Assembly: GCA_002389765.1 (NCBI GenBank)
Contig: DGQM01000024.1
Span: 204,413 to 268,412, forward strand
Reading direction: 5' to 3'
Source of the DNA: Bacteroidetes bacterium UBA4414
GTDB lineage: Bacteria > Bacteroidota > Bacteroidia > Chitinophagales > Chitinophagaceae
Length of the DNA: 64,000 bases
Position 1 is the first letter of the stretch, and every line of letters begins with the position of its first letter. A model generated the notes under the pieces. That model was given only the letters and a program-made list of their open reading frames with translations. It was not told the origin of the DNA and ran no database searches. Below, piece by piece: positions 53,631 to 61,675 of the stretch. Position numbers and translations under genes: made by a program.

Positions 53631-55499
53631 TTATAGTTTCTCACACCATTTATCCCACCACATCATAAAGCTTAGAATACGCCACATTTTTTCAATGTTG
53701 TATTCCTTATTGTTCTGCTTGTTCCACTTGTATTTTTCATACTCATTGAGAACAGTAGCGGTGTTAAATATGTTTGTTTTGTCCAGTTTTTCTTTTGTGA
53801 GGTAATAATCAAAGAGTACATCCATATGCTGGCTGAACCAGTTGAAGATAGGGATAGAAAAACCCATCTTCGGACGTGTGAACATTTCACGGGGTATATA
53901 TTCGCTTAGGATTTGTTTAAGTATCCACTTGCTTTCGTTATTGCGCCATTTTAAATCTACAGGCATCTGGCAGGCAATTTTAACCAGCCTGTGGTCAAGG
54001 AATGGCTCACGGCCTTCTATGCTATTGTACATAGTCGCCCTGTCCATTTTTACCAGTAGGTCGTCCGGCAGGTAGTGGCCTATATCGTATATCATCAGGC
54101 CCGTCATGTCATCCTGCACAAGCTCTGTGTCTTGCGTATCGCGTCCATTTACTTTTAGTAGCGACTGCATTTCAAGATGACCCTGATTGGCGAGGAATGA
54201 ATTGTAGAAATCGCCTAATTCATTTACGCCAAGTAACTCATTAAGTACTGCAACACGATGTTCAGTATTTTTGGTATACACATATTTCATTAGCCCGCTT
54301 TTGTATAGCGCACCTGTACTCCATTTCATTGTATGGCGTATAGCTGATGGTATGGATAGAAAGCGATTGTAGTAGCTGAGTGTTGTATGATAGTGCCTGT
54401 AACCGGCAAATAATTCGTCCCCGCCATTAGCAGATAGTACAACTTTTATGCCTTGTTCTGCAGCCAAACGAGAAACTATGGTACTTGGAATGCCTGATGA
54501 ATCTGCATAAGGCTCATCATATATATCATAGAATTTTTCCAGTATGTTGAATGCCTCCTGTGTATTGAGTGTAAACTCAGTATGGTTTGTTCCTAAATGC
54601 TGTGCCACCTGACGTGCATACGGAGCTTCATTATATCTTTCGTGATCGAAGCCAATGGTGAACGTGTTGATTTTACCATAATGCTTTTGCAGAATAGCAG
54701 AAACCAATGAGCTGTCTATACCACCACTCAGAAAAACGCCTACCGGCACATCCGATATCATACGCAGGCTGAATGCCTCAATCAGTTCTTTGTGCAAAAG
54801 TTCCTGCCATTCACTTTCGCTTAGCTTAGGATGAGATTGTGCAGTAATAAGTTTGGCATCCCAATAGCAATGGGCACGGGCTTTACCATCCTTATATTTC
54901 AGGTAATAACCCGAGAGTAACTTTTTTGCTTCTTTAAAAATTGTTTTCTCTTCAGATATGTATCCAAACCTGAAGTATTCATAAACAGCGTTTTGATCTA
55001 TTGTACGCTTAGGTATAAATGGCAGAATACTGCGCAATTCGCTACCAAAAGCAAAACCGCCTGTTGTTGTGTAATATAAGGGTTTTACACCGAAGCGATC
55101 TCTTAGTAAATAGATGCAATCTTCTTTTTTATCGAACAACGCAATAGCAAACATCCCGATGAACCTGTGCACAGCTTCGATACCCCACTTGTGGAATGCT
55201 TTGATAATTACTTCTGTGTCAGAGGTAGATATAAATTCATATCCCAGCGAAATCAGTTCAGCTTTTACTTTTTTGAAATTATATACCTCTCCATTATATA
55301 CCATACTCAGGTGTTCGTAATGGTATGGTTGCGCACCAAGTTCGCTAAGGTCGATAATGGAAAGCCTATGATGCATGAGGGTTACATCTTCATGCTTGAA
55401 GATGCCATTAGCGTCGGGCCCGCGATGCCTGATGCTATCGAAGGACGCAGCTATTGTTTTGTCATCATATTTGCCTCTGCAACCGGCTATGCCACACAT
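53631..55499 (-). CDS. asnB: AsnB-type glutamine amidotransferase, second copy in the polysaccharide locus
   Basis: This 622-residue class II amidotransferase starts MCGIAGCRG, with Cys2 as the glutaminase nucleophile. It has HHRLSIIDLSELGAQP and VYNGEVYNFKKV, the PP-loop SGGIDSS at 258-264, and SANGGDELFAGYRHY. It differs clearly from the copy at 45697 and is therefore not a recent duplicate. It sits between two paralogous glycosyltransferases, 3 and 21 nt away, inside the operon, which supports a role in modifying a sugar rather than in free asparagine supply. Confidence 0.88.
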   Translation of the reverse strand: MCGIAGCRGKYDDKTIAASFDSIRHRGPDANGIFKHEDVTLMHHRLSIIDLSELGAQPYHYEHLSMVYNGEVYNFKKVKAELISLGYEFISTSDTEVIIKAFHKWGIEAVHRFIGMFAIALFDKKEDCIYLLRDRFGVKPLYYTTTGGFAFGSELRSILPFIPKRTIDQNAVYEYFRFGYISEEKTIFKEAKKLLSGYYLKYKDGKARAHCYWDAKLITAQSHPKLSESEWQELLHKELIEAFSLRMISDVPVGVFLSGGIDSSLVSAILQKHYGKINTFTIGFDHERYNEAPYARQVAQHLGTNHTEFTLNTQEAFNILEKFYDIYDEPYADSSGIPSTIVSRLAAEQGIKVVLSANGGDELFAGYRHYHTTLSYYNRFLSIPSAIRHTMKWSTGALYKSGLMKYVYTKNTEHRVAVLNELLGVNELGDFYNSFLANQGHLEMQSLLKVNGRDTQDTELVQDDMTGLMIYDIGHYLPDDLLVKMDRATMYNSIEGREPFLDHRLVKIACQMPVDLKWRNNESKWILKQILSEYIPREMFTRPKMGFSIPIFNWFSQHMDVLFDYYLTKEKLDKTNIFNTATVLNEYEKYKWNKQNNKEYNIEKMWRILSFMMWWDKWCEKL

Positions 55500-55502
55500 G
55501 TG

Positions 55503-56726
55503 TTACTTAGTGTTTATCTTGTTTAAAGTATTTTCTAAATAGTTGGTAATATCTGTTATCAATTCGTCCATTCGGTAGGTGTCAAGATTGTGCTTAGCGT
55601 TTAGCCCCGTCTTCACAGATGCGGAACGGTTGTTGTATGCTTTCTCTATTTCTTTTTTAATGGCTTCAGCATCTCTGATAGGCACGATGCTGCATCCTGT
55701 TTCGTTTCGAGATAACAATTCTGCAGAGCCACAATTTTCTGTAATAACTACAGGTACTGCATAGTGTGCTGCTTCCAGTGCTGTATACGGTCCACCATCT
55801 ATGAGACTAGGTACTACAAATAAGTGTAGCTGTTTGTAGAATTCTTTTATATCCGGTATTCTGCCAAGTTTTTCTGTTTTTGGTAGAGAAGGATATTTTT
55901 CGTTGATGTATTGCTCAATAGCTGTATCTACCTTACCTGCAATCATCAGCTTCATGTCATATTCAGGATTTTCCTGCATCAGCATCTTCCAAGCTTCTAA
56001 CAAATAGTGCAATCCTTTTAATGCAACGGTATGGGCAAGATAGCCGACTATAAATGTGCCATTACTTACTTCTTTGTTGTCAATTTTCAGTGGCTTAAAG
56101 TCAGGCTTCAGATGTCCAATCATTTTAATAACTTCCCCTTTGAACGAAGCGTTTTTATAAGTTTCATACACGGTAGGGTAGGTGCCTATCACCTTATCTA
56201 TATAGTTTACAGAATTATTAAACAGTTGAATGCGTTTGGGGTAAGTATAAGCATCTACTGCACGAATGTTCAGCTTGTTCTGTTCTTCTGTTACAAGATT
56301 GCAGATATAGTTTTCTTCTGGGTTAGCAGGTATGAATATGATTTCAATGCCTAACTTTTTAGCCTTTCTGAATGTGCGTGGTAAGTATGGTTGTGTTACA
56401 AAGAGTATGCCTGTTTCTTTTGTTACTTTGCTAACACATAGAAAGTCAAAAATCAACTCTTGTACATACCTGAACTTGTACGGAGCAAAATGTAGCTTTT
56501 TATCAACAAAATTCAGCAGAAACAATATGTACCTTGACCAATAAGATACAGGAGATGATTTGAAAGATGTAGTGAATTTGCCCTTTGAATAAACAATAAA
56601 ATCTTGCAACACACCTCGTTTGTCCAGTTGTTCGGATAGGTAGTAGCCAAGGCGTGCCATCCCTGCACCGCTATTTGCAGTGAGCGATTGGAATGAAACG
56701 ACCAATATTTTTTTGTTAGTTTTCAA
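55503..56726 (-). CDS. Glycosyltransferase, paralog of the gene at 52419
   Basis: This 407-residue GT-B protein opens VVSFQSLTANSGAGMARLGYYLSEQL and has AVDAYTYPKRIQLFNNSVNYIDKVIG, LKGLHYLLEAWKML, and VVPSLIDGGPYTALEAAHYAVPVVITENCGS (donor-site E-x7-type region). It is colinear with its paralog along the whole length. It lies 3 nt from both neighbours. Confidence 0.87.
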   Translation of the reverse strand: MKTNKKILVVSFQSLTANSGAGMARLGYYLSEQLDKRGVLQDFIVYSKGKFTTSFKSSPVSYWSRYILFLLNFVDKKLHFAPYKFRYVQELIFDFLCVSKVTKETGILFVTQPYLPRTFRKAKKLGIEIIFIPANPEENYICNLVTEEQNKLNIRAVDAYTYPKRIQLFNNSVNYIDKVIGTYPTVYETYKNASFKGEVIKMIGHLKPDFKPLKIDNKEVSNGTFIVGYLAHTVALKGLHYLLEAWKMLMQENPEYDMKLMIAGKVDTAIEQYINEKYPSLPKTEKLGRIPDIKEFYKQLHLFVVPSLIDGGPYTALEAAHYAVPVVITENCGSAELLSRNETGCSIVPIRDAEAIKKEIEKAYNNRSASVKTGLNAKHNLDTYRMDELITDITNYLENTLNKINTK

Positions 56727-56729
56727 GTG

Positions 56730-57620
56730 TTAATGTTTCAATAGTTGTGATAAAGACATTTTTTGTACATCGTTGTACTTAGATATATAATCAAGAAAAT
56801 TCATCAGCACGTGCTTCATCGTAATGTGTTCGTCATATACCATAGGGTAGTCAAACTCTACATAATGGGTAGAAAGCACGAAGTCTCCATTATACTTACG
56901 TACCATTTCAAAGTCGTCAATCAGGCTTTTCAGTCTCGTTCCCGGTTGCAACGGATAGTGGTATGCAATTTCTGTATGATTACTATAGTGCAATACGCGT
57001 GGATAATCAGCTTCTTTATTGATTAGTTTAAAAGCCAGTTGCTTTCCTATATTAATAAGCCCTCTAAGGTCTTTTTCTTTTTTGTAAAAGGTGATGCCAC
57101 CACCACACAGGTTCAGCCCCGCATTCAACACACATTCATAGCCCAGTTGCGAAAGCAGGTTTTGTGGTGGCGTGAATACAGAAATATTGGTATTGAGCAA
57201 CTTATTAAGATGCGTTACTTCTTCTTTTATTTCATTAGTAACATCTCTGTTGGTAAAATACTCTGCGCCGCGCACATAGTTGTTAGCCATTTCTTGTGGC
57301 AGAGAACTGTCTTCGTTGCGATGGTATTTGGCATGATAGCCAACATCCAGTTTGCCATCTTTTATTTTCTCTTTCAGAAATGCCACCAGTTCTGTATTGT
57401 TTTCTATAGGGTATGGGGTGTTGTCTGCAGTCCATGCACCCCAGTCGGTATCTTGTTTGTCTTTATAAATCTGGTGAACCCATTTTGCCCAATTGCCTTT
57501 TACTTTTGATATCAGGCAAAGCGTTGGTGCAAATTCATGCCATATATCGCCATAGCATTGCTGCAACGCTGCGGGAGTTGTGAAGAAGTTGGTATCATCG
57601 TCTCTTATGGCAAATCGCAT
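56730..57620 (-). CDS. NodB-like (CE4) polysaccharide deacetylase-related protein
   Basis: This 296-residue protein has IRDDDTNFFT at 4-13, where CE4 deacetylases carry the metal and base aspartates. VGYHAKYHRNE (about 93-103) could give the histidine pair, FTPPQNLLSQLGY (about 148-160) the RxPxG-like segment, and LSTHYVEFD near the end the late histidine. The motifs diverge from the textbook forms, so enzyme activity is uncertain. There is no signal peptide. In the operon it may deacetylate a lipid-linked intermediate in the cytoplasm. Confidence 0.7.
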   Translation of the reverse strand: MRFAIRDDDTNFFTTPAALQQCYGDIWHEFAPTLCLISKVKGNWAKWVHQIYKDKQDTDWGAWTADNTPYPIENNTELVAFLKEKIKDGKLDVGYHAKYHRNEDSSLPQEMANNYVRGAEYFTNRDVTNEIKEEVTHLNKLLNTNISVFTPPQNLLSQLGYECVLNAGLNLCGGGITFYKKEKDLRGLINIGKQLAFKLINKEADYPRVLHYSNHTEIAYHYPLQPGTRLKSLIDDFEMVRKYNGDFVLSTHYVEFDYPMVYDEHITMKHVLMNFLDYISKYNDVQKMSLSQLLKH

Positions 57621-57631
57621 GTGGATATTGT

Positions 57632-58861
57632 TTAGTTAGATGATTGTTTTTCAATTTTATCCAATATGGAATTGTAATAAATGTTGTAGTACGATGCCAG
57701 ACATTTATCCATATCAAACTGATTATAACATAGCTCTGCGTTTGCTTTGTGCTCTTCGTAAAACTGTTTGTCTGTAAGGTATCGCTGCATAGCGTCTTTT
57801 ACCCCGTCAACAGATACGCTGCCATTTACAATCGGTACTACAAGTCCTGCGTGCTTACCTTCATATTGCAGCATGTTTACAATTTCACCTGCATCTGATG
57901 CTACACTAGGTATACCGCAGCACAAGTACTCAATAATAATTGTTGGCAGGCTTTCTGATGGATATGTGGTAGGCAAAAGGCCTACGTCCATTATCTTAAT
58001 CCAATCGAGTGGTTTATCTGAATGCCCCGTGAAATAGATGTTTTTGTGTGATGAGTAAGAGTTGCTCAGCGCTCTCATATACTCACTTTCGCCAACAAGT
58101 ACCAGATGTGTGTTTGGTGCGTTTAATTTGAGGAAAGCTTCAATAGCTACCTCCCAGCCTTTTTCTGCAATGCCACGAGATACCATCCCGAATACAAAGT
58201 CGCTTTCCGGAATACCTAACAACTTTTTAAGTGCACGTGCATCAGGAGATGGCACACCATCGTAGCCATTGTATATCTTGGCAAGTTTTCCACGCACTAT
58301 TGGTTCAAACTTATCGTTAAAGAACTGTAGTTGCTTGTCGGATATACATACAATCTCATCCAGCTCTTTGATGTTTTTCAGTGCCTTCTCTTTATAGTGA
58401 AGCAGTGGTATAGGTATTTTACTCTGTGTCTTATTATAAAACTGCAGATAGTCTCCGTGTATAGTTGTAATAACAGGTATGGAAAACTTAGATGCAACCT
58501 GCAAGCATATCTTGTCTGACTTTAACAGGTTGCTGTGTATAATTTTAGTTTTTTCCTTCTTAATAAGCTTTGCCAAAGAACGCTTGATGAAAAAACTTCT
58601 GAAACTGAAGTCTATGTTCATCCTGAAAATTGCTGCATCAATCTTTGACATCAACCATGAAAAAGGTATGTTGGCTATTGTCAATGGTACATCGGGCGCA
58701 AACATTTTATAAAGACCTTCATTAAAATTGTCTTCATAAAATATGAAAATATGAACCTTATGTCCACGCTGTTTCAGCGCGTTTGAAAGACGCAATACGA
58801 AAGTTTCTGCACCCCCTGGATGTATTACTTCAGTAGCTAATAGAATGTTCAGTCTTTTCAA
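57632..58861 (-). CDS. Glycosyltransferase family 4, TTG start coupled to the upstream gene
   Basis: This is a 409-residue GT-B protein. The frame is open 141 nt further upstream, but those codons overlap the GT2 gene and give no family sequence. The family start is LKRLNILLATEVIHPGGAETFVLRLSNAL, encoded from a TTG that overlaps the upstream stop as TTGA. This implies stop-start translational coupling. The donor half has VFGMVSRGIAEKGWEVAIEAFL and LPTTYPSESLPTIIIEYLCCGIPSVASDAGEIV. Specificity is unknown. Confidence 0.87.
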   Translation of the reverse strand: MKRLNILLATEVIHPGGAETFVLRLSNALKQRGHKVHIFIFYEDNFNEGLYKMFAPDVPLTIANIPFSWLMSKIDAAIFRMNIDFSFRSFFIKRSLAKLIKKEKTKIIHSNLLKSDKICLQVASKFSIPVITTIHGDYLQFYNKTQSKIPIPLLHYKEKALKNIKELDEIVCISDKQLQFFNDKFEPIVRGKLAKIYNGYDGVPSPDARALKKLLGIPESDFVFGMVSRGIAEKGWEVAIEAFLKLNAPNTHLVLVGESEYMRALSNSYSSHKNIYFTGHSDKPLDWIKIMDVGLLPTTYPSESLPTIIIEYLCCGIPSVASDAGEIVNMLQYEGKHAGLVVPIVNGSVSVDGVKDAMQRYLTDKQFYEEHKANAELCYNQFDMDKCLASYYNIYYNSILDKIEKQSSN

Positions 58862-59799
58862 TTGGCGCCTAAATATCTTTTCTTGATGTAATAAAATATT
58901 GTTCTGTATGCAATGCTGTCTGCTTTGCCGGTTGCCAGGCATTTTTTCATCAGGTCTGTAGCCTGCTTCCAATGCCTTTTGTCTATTGCCTTTGCAGCCC
59001 ATTGGCGATAGCGCTCTGCCATCAGTTTATTATTTCTGTACAGACTCTCTTCAAACGCAAGCATCTCCTCATTCTTACTTTGAGATAGTAAGTCCGTGCC
59101 TGTAGTGCTAAGTTGTCTGTGCAGTTCTGCAATAATATCCTGCGCAATCAGTTTGCGTGGCTTATCAAAAACGTTTGTAATAGAATTAGGATTGATACGA
59201 TAGCCATACAATGCTTCTTTAAGAAAGTATATAGGATGCTTTTTGTTTACACGCATTGCCCAGTAATGGTCATCACCATATATACCATTGAAGTATTCTG
59301 AAAACAGCCCGAATTCAGTAACCAACTCTTTCCTGAACATCAATCCGGGAAACCAAAAAGGGTATTCCAGCATTATTTCGGTTATCAGAAAATCTTTATC
59401 CTGTTTTTTGCTTTGTAGTATGTTGCTGGCGGTGTCAATAATATCGTAATTACTGCCACAGATTTTTATGTCAGGATGTTTTTCAAAAACACTAACCTGT
59501 AATGCCAATCTGTTTGCTGGACAGTTGTCATCGGCATCCAGTTGTGTTAGTAAATCGCCTGTAGCATAGCTAAAGGCTCTGTTTTTGTTGGCTACGTAGC
59601 CTTTGTTTTCTTTATGTTCATAAAGCTTTACACGAGGGTCGCCTGTGTATTGCTTAATGATATTTATCGTTCCGTCTGTAGATTTGTCATCGCTGATGAT
59701 AAGTTCCCAGTTTTCGTAAGTTTGATACAATATGCTCTCGATAGCCTCTTTTATAAAGGCTTCGGTATTATAAGAGCACATGATTACGCTTACTTTCAT
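58858..59799 (-). CDS. Glycosyltransferase family 2
   Basis: This 313-residue GT-A protein begins MKVSVIMCSYNTEAFIKEAIESILYQTYENWELIISDDKSTD. It has the metal-binding DxD as QLDADDNCPANR (about 91-102) and a later FNGIYGDDHYWAMRV region. It is an inverting transferase and the only GT-A enzyme in the operon. It may add the branching or last sugar; that is inference. It lies 5 nt downstream of the ABC exporter gene. Confidence 0.92.
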   Translation of the reverse strand: MKVSVIMCSYNTEAFIKEAIESILYQTYENWELIISDDKSTDGTINIIKQYTGDPRVKLYEHKENKGYVANKNRAFSYATGDLLTQLDADDNCPANRLALQVSVFEKHPDIKICGSNYDIIDTASNILQSKKQDKDFLITEIMLEYPFWFPGLMFRKELVTEFGLFSEYFNGIYGDDHYWAMRVNKKHPIYFLKEALYGYRINPNSITNVFDKPRKLIAQDIIAELHRQLSTTGTDLLSQSKNEEMLAFEESLYRNNKLMAERYRQWAAKAIDKRHWKQATDLMKKCLATGKADSIAYRTIFYYIKKRYLGAN

Positions 59800-59804
59800 A
59801 TCTG

Positions 59805-61571
59805 TTAGTGGCTGCGGTGTTTTATCAATTCATCGTAGGTGTAACTAGCTGCTACGCTACCTTTGCTCAGCTCATATATTTTGTCGCAGTATTTCAGCGA
59901 TGTATACCTGTGTGCAATAATGATAATCGTAAGATCTTCATGACCAAGCTCACGAATAGAGTTAGTGATTTCTTCTTCTGTTTTTGAATCAAGCGCAGAA
60001 GTCGCCTCATCAAATATTAATACCTGTGCGCCTTTGTAAATAGCACGTGCTATAGCAATACGCTGTTTTTGACCGCCGGATAAGTTGTTGCCACGCTCAT
60101 TCAGCATCGTATTAATACCTTCAGGCCAGCCATTTACCAGTTCATCCAGACTAGATAAACGAACGGCTTTGTCCATACGTTGTTTGTCTATCTGGTCTGC
60201 GGATTCGCCTATGGCAATATTTTCTGCAAAGGTTTTATTCATGATGAATACCTCTTGCCTTACATAGCCAAGTATTTTCCACCATTGTGCAACATTGCTT
60301 CTGTCTAGCGTAGTGCCATCAATTTTTATCTGCCCCTGAGTCGGGTAGAGAAAGCCAAGTATATTGCCGATAAGGGTTGATTTGCCCGCACCTGATTTAC
60401 CTATGAAGCCAACTTTCTCACCTTTTTTGATGGTGATGTTACAGTCATTAATGACATAGTTGTTATCTCCTGGATATTGGTAAGATACGTGGTCGAAAAC
60501 GATATTGTTATTGTAGTTGATAGGCTCTGCAACAACAGGCTCTTGTTCTTCTCTAGGAATAAAGTCAGGATCGTTGAATACATACTCCGTAGAGTTTAGA
60601 TTGTTCATCGCTATTACGAACCTGTTTACTGATGGTATACTACGGTATGCAATAACAGAGAAGAAGCTGATAGTAGAAACAATTTTTCCGGTGTCTTTCA
60701 ATACGAAAACACCGTACAGGAGTATCAGTATTATGCAAAGGAAGATCGTTATCTCTATGATGCGCGTAGGTATGAACATCATAAAGTCTAGCCTGCCCTG
60801 ATATATACTATAGTTTTTTGCAAAGCCTCTGAAGCGCTCTTTGAAGTTCTTTTCTGTTCCTGCTATTTTGATGTCAGTGTAACCAAATATCATTTCCTGT
60901 GCACTTGCATATAGCCTTGTAGCGTTTTCTGTTTTTTCAAGACCAGCTTGTTTTATCATGTTCTTTACACGATTGTAGAAAATGCCGAGGCTAGGTGCCA
61001 TTACGCCAATCAGCAGCAAAAACAGCTTCCAATCCCAGAAACAAGTGCTTATAGCAGTTAGTATAAAAATGATTGCTTCGTTTATAAGTATGATGGTTGA
61101 TATGGCAGCATTGCTGCAAAGCGCAGACTGATAGTAGGTGAGTTTTGTAACAAGGTCGTTCGATGTGTCTTTCTGAATGTCTAGTAACGGGCGTTCGTAT
61201 ATCCGTTCCAGTACGTTCATGGATGATGACACATACAGATTGCGCACAAAATTTACCTGTAGCTTATTGATGTATAAACCAAATGCATTTTTCAGGATGA
61301 TGATTACAAAGAATGTAGATACTGTATATAGTAGTAGCTGTGTTTTGGTAAAGCTGCTGAGAAAAGGAAGCGTAGCAGTCATTGTCTTTTGAAAATCCTC
61401 AGACAGTACAAGCCCTACTACAGGTATTACAAATCCCAGCCCTATCAGGTCTGTTAATGAACTGATGAATGTAAAAAAGACGAGCCACAGAAAATGCTTC
61501 TTCTGTGCAGGTGTAAACAGCTTGTATAGTTTGGAAGCACTAGCTACTGCTCCCAGTTGTTTTAAATTCAT
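59805..61571 (-). CDS. ABC transporter with fused membrane and ATPase domains, PglK/MsbA-like flippase
   Basis: This protein is about 588 residues from MNLKQLGAVASASKLYKLF; an ATG 39 nt upstream is also in frame. The N-terminal six-TM domain (about 20-315) is followed by an ATPase domain with Walker A GKSGAGKSTLIG, the signature LSGGQKQRIAIARA and Walker B VLIFDEATSALD. The order and length fit PglK-type flippases of lipid-linked oligosaccharides and MsbA. In this locus it would carry the lipid-linked unit across the inner membrane. No Wzx is present in the window. Confidence 0.88.
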   Translation of the reverse strand: MNLKQLGAVASASKLYKLFTPAQKKHFLWLVFFTFISSLTDLIGLGFVIPVVGLVLSEDFQKTMTATLPFLSSFTKTQLLLYTVSTFFVIIILKNAFGLYINKLQVNFVRNLYVSSSMNVLERIYERPLLDIQKDTSNDLVTKLTYYQSALCSNAAISTIILINEAIIFILTAISTCFWDWKLFLLLIGVMAPSLGIFYNRVKNMIKQAGLEKTENATRLYASAQEMIFGYTDIKIAGTEKNFKERFRGFAKNYSIYQGRLDFMMFIPTRIIEITIFLCIILILLYGVFVLKDTGKIVSTISFFSVIAYRSIPSVNRFVIAMNNLNSTEYVFNDPDFIPREEQEPVVAEPINYNNNIVFDHVSYQYPGDNNYVINDCNITIKKGEKVGFIGKSGAGKSTLIGNILGFLYPTQGQIKIDGTTLDRSNVAQWWKILGYVRQEVFIMNKTFAENIAIGESADQIDKQRMDKAVRLSSLDELVNGWPEGINTMLNERGNNLSGGQKQRIAIARAIYKGAQVLIFDEATSALDSKTEEEITNSIRELGHEDLTIIIIAHRYTSLKYCDKIYELSKGSVAASYTYDELIKHRSH

Positions 61572-61675
61572 TACAAAGCCCTCTATGTTTGGCGGTGTAA
61601 AACTACCCATATAGCCTTACAGATGCTACGTCCGCCTTGTTATTGATATGTGAACGGGTTTTATGCCGTTCTCTC

